Source: an uncultured Glaciecola sp. | Lineage (GTDB): Bacteria > Pseudomonadota > Gammaproteobacteria > Enterobacterales > Alteromonadaceae | Assembly: GCA_937125395.1 (NCBI GenBank) | Contig: CAKZLI010000007.1 | Coordinates: 1-64,000 of the forward strand | DNA: 64,000 nucleotides | Direction of reading: 5' to 3' | Shown: positions 60,571 through 64,000 of the stretch, piece after piece | How positions within the stretch are numbered: position 1 is the first letter of the stretch | How the letters are laid out: every line of letters begins with the position of its first letter | Program-made: the position numbers and the translations under genes | The notes under the pieces: model-generated | Seen by the model: the letters and a program-made list of their open reading frames with translations, nothing else | Told to the model about the DNA's origin: nothing | Databases searched by the model: none

Positions 60571-62067
60571 ATGCCAAAGTCAGCTAGTGCGTTTCTGCCT
60601 GAGCTAGTTAAACAGCTCGTAAACACGAAAGGCATTAATGCAAAGAAAGCCATTCTAGAAAGCCTAGATGATATTCAAACAGCCTCGGCTGAGAAATTCT
60701 TCGCTTTTGTATTGGATCCACGCATCTCACTTTACCAGTCAGAGATTGTTAAAGTATCACCGATGTTGTCGCATGTCCATAAGAAGACATTCTTAGCTAG
60801 TCATCCAGACCCATGTATTATCGATGCGTGTATGTATGTGTATGGTAAATCACTAACAGGTGCGACCCGTGGTAAGCAAGGTCAGGCATTGATCTCAGCT
60901 GTACATGATACGTTAGCTCCTGAATATCAACCACTGTTTAATGCGTTTATTCTACGCGATCTTAAATGTGGTATCGGCATCAAGACCATCAACACGGTTT
61001 GGGAAGATTCAATCTTCTACAGTCCGTATCAGCAATCCGAATCGGGCAAGCTGAAACAGTTTGAAGGTCTTAATTGGATTAAAGGTGTTTACGCGCAAAT
61101 TAAAGCCGACGGTATGTTCTTTAATGGACTTGTTAACGCTGAGTTCAGCGAGGTTATGATTACTAGCCGTAAGGGTACAATCATTGACTCTCCTGCTCTG
61201 GCCGACCTTAAAGATGACCTTGCCGAGCTCGCGCGTATTGCACCAGATTCCAACGGAAGCGGTCATAACTTCCATGGTGAATTAGTTGTTCTTGATGCGG
61301 TCGGCAATACATTACCACGCGAAGTCGGCAACGGAATGTTAAACAGCATGATCCAGACAGGTGTTGATCTACCTATCGGTTGTGTAGTTCAGGCTAAGAT
61401 TTGGGATGTAATGTCGCAAGATGATTATCGTTCATCTACAGGCAAAAAGAACCAAGTTGGTCTGCCTTACTGTGATAAATTCACCCAACTGGAATATATG
61501 TTCTCGGGTATTGTTGACCTTATCGCATGTGAGCTTGTTGAGAACCGTATCCTTCATTCTTTTGCTGAAGTTGCTGAGTACTTTAAAGAAGCTCTAGCTC
61601 GCGGTGAGGAAGGCTTGATTGTTAAAGACCCTGACCTTGTTTGGTTCGATGGTAAGTCTGACAAGTCGCTTAAGATGAAGATTGTCATGCACGTTGACCT
61701 ATTCATTGTAGGTCTTAACGACGGTGACAAGAACGGTAGACATGCTGATACATTCGGCTCTTTACAATGTGAGTCATCATGTGGTAAACTTGCTGTTGGT
61801 GTACATGGCATGAGCGACATTCTACGTCAGGAAATCTTCGACAACTTCGAATCGAAGTGGAAGGGTGGTATTATTACATGTGAATGTAATGGTGTTCAGG
61901 AGAATTCAGAAGAAGGTGAAAAGGGTGAGATTAAATCTCTATTTCTGCCTCGCCTAAAATCAGAACTCCGTCTCGACAAAGACGAAGCTGACAGCCTCGA
62001 TCAGATTCGAGAAATTGAACAGTCCACCATACAGAATGGAGGGAAACCTCTACCTCGTAAGGTGTAA
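60571..62067 (+). CDS. 30: ATP-dependent DNA ligase gp30
   Basis: The 498-aa protein has the ligase adenylation motif KADGMFFNG (motif I Lys), FHGELVVLD (motif III), EGLIVKDPD (motif IV) and SLKMKIVMHVDLFIVG (motif V). Length matches T4 gp30 (487 aa). It seals nicks in replication, repair and recombination. An HNH/AP2 gene follows immediately. Confidence 0.94.
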   Translation: MPKSASAFLPELVKQLVNTKGINAKKAILESLDDIQTASAEKFFAFVLDPRISLYQSEIVKVSPMLSHVHKKTFLASHPDPCIIDACMYVYGKSLTGATRGKQGQALISAVHDTLAPEYQPLFNAFILRDLKCGIGIKTINTVWEDSIFYSPYQQSESGKLKQFEGLNWIKGVYAQIKADGMFFNGLVNAEFSEVMITSRKGTIIDSPALADLKDDLAELARIAPDSNGSGHNFHGELVVLDAVGNTLPREVGNGMLNSMIQTGVDLPIGCVVQAKIWDVMSQDDYRSSTGKKNQVGLPYCDKFTQLEYMFSGIVDLIACELVENRILHSFAEVAEYFKEALARGEEGLIVKDPDLVWFDGKSDKSLKMKIVMHVDLFIVGLNDGDKNGRHADTFGSLQCESSCGKLAVGVHGMSDILRQEIFDNFESKWKGGIITCECNGVQENSEEGEKGEIKSLFLPRLKSELRLDKDEADSLDQIREIEQSTIQNGGKPLPRKV

Positions 62068-62069
62068 TC

Positions 62070-62636
62070 GTGAAACTTGTCGAGGGTGTTGGTGTCAACG
62101 ACGCAAACTATAAAGTTAGAGTCGATGGCATCAGCTGTAAATACTACAGGAAATGGAAGTCGATGCTTAGACGTTGTTACTCCAGTATTTTCCTGAAAAG
62201 AAACCCAACATATGTTGGGTGTGAGGTGTGTGAAGATTGGAAGACATTTTCCGTATTTCGTGAATGGATGATATCACAGGAACATTTACATGGAACTTTG
62301 GAATGTTTGGAATTGGACAAGGATATCATAGTACCCCGAAATAAAATATACGGTCCTGATTATTGTTGTTTTATTAGCAAGGAATTGAACGCATTTACAG
62401 CAGACAAAATCTCAAATACCAAAACTCCGAGAGGTGTATATAAGATTAGGGACGGTGTGTTTAGAGCTTCATGTCGCAATCCATTTACAGCGAAACAAAT
62501 ACATTTAGGTCAGTATGAAACAGCCTCGCTTGCTCATATTGCATGGAAGTCTTACAAACATACAATCGCATGTCAGCTCGCGGATAATGTGAAAGATCCC
62601 AGAGCGTCTTTAGCTTTGAAACAGCGCTATAAATAA
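62070..62636 (+). CDS. HNH/AP2 family homing endonuclease, intact
   Basis: 188 aa from GTG 62070, two bases after the ligase stop. VEGVGVNDANY, WKSMLRRCYSSI, GCEVCEDWKTFSVFREW, LDKDIIVPRNKIYGPDYC and RGVYKIRDGVFRASC, LGQYETASLAHIAW. The AP2 half is more diverged than in the other copies. Confidence 0.7.
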   Translation: MKLVEGVGVNDANYKVRVDGISCKYYRKWKSMLRRCYSSIFLKRNPTYVGCEVCEDWKTFSVFREWMISQEHLHGTLECLELDKDIIVPRNKIYGPDYCCFISKELNAFTADKISNTKTPRGVYKIRDGVFRASCRNPFTAKQIHLGQYETASLAHIAWKSYKHTIACQLADNVKDPRASLALKQRYK

Positions 62637-62667
62637 TACGTTATTGTTCCAGTAAGGTATAAAAATT

Positions 62668-62925
62668 ATGAGAGTACAGGCAAGAAAATATGTCCTTGAT
62701 AAAGGATTTAAAATAACCCGAACGTACATTTTAGCCAACAAAGTGTCAAACCGAGGGAAGCTAATTAAAGAACTTCGGAAGCATGGCTGTACTCTACGCA
62801 AGAACGGCGATATTTATGACAGTCGCGGTCAGAACTTGGTGACATTAACTGATGGTACTGTTCAGCGTCTAGGTATATGGAAAGACCGTGTGTCTTATAC
62901 GACTCGGGAGGGTAATAATGGCTGA
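62668..62925 (+). CDS. Small basic hypothetical protein, 85 aa
   Basis: ATG 62668, 31 bp after the endonuclease. Basic, with a likely helix-turn-helix-like first half (ARKYVLDKGFKITRTYILAN) and a small sheet. It overlaps the gp59 gene by eight bases. No family recognised. Confidence 0.5.
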   Translation: MRVQARKYVLDKGFKITRTYILANKVSNRGKLIKELRKHGCTLRKNGDIYDSRGQNLVTLTDGTVQRLGIWKDRVSYTTREGNNG

Positions 62926-63589
62926 TTGGAATGAGGGTGGGAGTCTATGGGCTTCTATGCAAATGGAAGAAGCGTTGGACACTTACTGTAATTTCCAAGC
63001 TATGCGTTTACACTTCCAAGGTCGTTATGATTGGCACAAGTACGGTGATACTGTCAAGATCAAACTGGAAACGTTCCTGAAGAGAAGAGACAAGAAATTG
63101 TTTCTTCAACTTCACCGCCGTTTCGCTAACCGAGAAGATGGTATCTTCCTTGCACATTTAGCCGCAAACTTTATAGCTAATCCAAAGATATGGGTTACAG
63201 GGCTACTCAACCCTAATGCTGACGCTGTTCGCAAACAGTGGATCGCAAGTGTTGACGCCTATGACTATAACTTTCAATGTTTCATCAACGACAGTCTTCG
63301 TAGTATCTGTATGCAGAACAACAAGACATTCCTTGAACTAATACGTCCTCCTGAGGATGGCCAGCATCCATGGCTTCTTAAAGCTGTAGTTGCCGACCGT
63401 ATTCCAATGGAGGTTGTTATCGGCCTTGACCGTTGTACTGGGTTTATATCCACATATGACAAACATTTCGATGACCCTATATGGACAGAAGTGAGTGAGT
63501 ATCTACATATGATACAAGGCTTTTATATGTTTGACTATAAACCTAGTCAGATTTACCTGATTAATTTCATCAGGAAGCATGGACTATGA
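62918..63589 (+). CDS. 59: Helicase loader gp59
   Basis: The 223-aa protein from ATG 62918 (site GGGAGGG) resembles T4 gp59: YDWHKYGDTVKIKLETFLKR RDK near the N-terminus, then LAANFIANPKIWVTGLLNPN and a helical C-terminal domain ending FIRKHGL. Gp59 loads gp41 on gp32-coated forks and blocks early polymerase movement. It is far from gp32 here, unlike T4. Confidence 0.82.
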   Translation: MADWNEGGSLWASMQMEEALDTYCNFQAMRLHFQGRYDWHKYGDTVKIKLETFLKRRDKKLFLQLHRRFANREDGIFLAHLAANFIANPKIWVTGLLNPNADAVRKQWIASVDAYDYNFQCFINDSLRSICMQNNKTFLELIRPPEDGQHPWLLKAVVADRIPMEVVIGLDRCTGFISTYDKHFDDPIWTEVSEYLHMIQGFYMFDYKPSQIYLINFIRKHGL

Positions 63590-64000
63590 CAAATAGAAAG
63601 CTTATACGTGGGATAGGCATCAACGACGCCAATTGACAACCTAAATGGAATTGCCCTTATTACGCAAGATGGGTTAATATGCTTAGAAGGTGTCAGTCTG
63701 ATAGCTGTCATGCAAGACAACCAACATACACCGATTGCGTCGTATGTGATGAATGGACCAAATTTAGTAATTTCAGGGTGTGGTTGAAGCTACAAGAACG
63801 GTTACACGGATCATTGGACGGTCTTCAATTAGACAAAGATATAATTGACCCATCCAATAAAGTATATTGTCCTGAAAAGTGTGCCTTTGTAAGTCAATCT
63901 ATTAATTTATTTGTGGTTGATAGATCCAGATTCAGAGGCGAGTATCCATTTGGTAAAAAGGTGACATTAGGTCAATACATCACACCTGAAGAAGCTCATG
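63586..64000 (+). pseudogene. HNH/AP2 endonuclease with TGA and internal deletion, cut by window end
   Basis: The ATG at 63586 overlaps the gp59 stop. It reads IRGIGINDAN, then TGA (63634-63636), then continues in frame with QPKWNCPYYARWVNMLRRCQ and the other motifs to the window edge. Around 63950 it goes straight from EYPFGKK to VTLGQYITPEEAH, missing about 18 residues of the AP2 sheet. Both changes indicate decay. Confidence 0.75.

Overview
The window is a densely packed piece of a large T4-type (contractile-tailed) phage genome. Recognisable T4-family genes are a family B DNA polymerase (gp43), helicase (gp41), UvsX recombinase, gp32, gp46/gp47, DNA ligase (gp30), helicase loader (gp59), late sigma factor (gp55), a gp33-like late co-activator, rIIA/rIIB and baseplate genes (gp25, gp5, gp26, a gp51-like protein and a gp54/gp19-type tube protein). 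The low G+C, the HU-like protein and the predicted outer-membrane protein point to a Gram-negative, probably gammaproteobacterial host. The host genus cannot be read from this sequence.

Layout. 1-5.1 kb (+): small genes, an ORF-free region of about 630 bp that folds into many hairpins, a predicted outer-membrane beta-barrel, HU and a full sigma-70-like factor. 5.1-5.6 kb (-): holin. 5.6-9.7 kb (+): a polymerase gene broken twice, once by an HNH endonuclease gene and once by an ORF-less group I intron. 9.7-14.6 kb (+): nucleotidase, P-loop proteins, a gp30.3-like protein and PhoH. 14.7-15.5 kb (-): two structural proteins, one apparently frameshifted. 15.6-25.2 kb (+): NrdA, NrdB, glutaredoxin, rIIA and rIIB. 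25.2-39.4 kb (-): anaerobic ribonucleotide reductase, gp41, UvsX, a dUTPase / dNMP kinase / thymidylate-synthase-like cassette, a metalloprotease and baseplate genes. 39.4-50.6 kb (+, with one - tail gene at 43.7-44.6 kb): RuvC-like nuclease, gp33-like protein, gp32, ParB-like protein and a DinG/XPD-like helicase. 50.6-64 kb (mainly +): RNase H, gp55, gp47, gp46, amidase endolysin, ligase and gp59.

The genes form a coherent programme. Nucleotides are supplied by aerobic and anaerobic RNRs, glutaredoxin, dUTPase, a kinase and a TS-like enzyme. The T4-type replisome and recombination set copy the genome, gp55 and the gp33-like protein would drive late transcription, and holin plus amidase would lyse the cell. 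Eight members of one HNH/AP2 homing-endonuclease family are scattered next to these core genes, three of them decayed.

The points most worth follow-up are the large structured RNA candidate, the doubly interrupted polymerase, the shared C-terminal KTR(K/R)LF tails on polymerase, gp33-like protein and an uncharacterised Cys-rich protein, the nucleotide-modification-like cassette, and the repeated terminator-promoter modules. All assignments come from reading sequence and motifs by eye; no database search was run.
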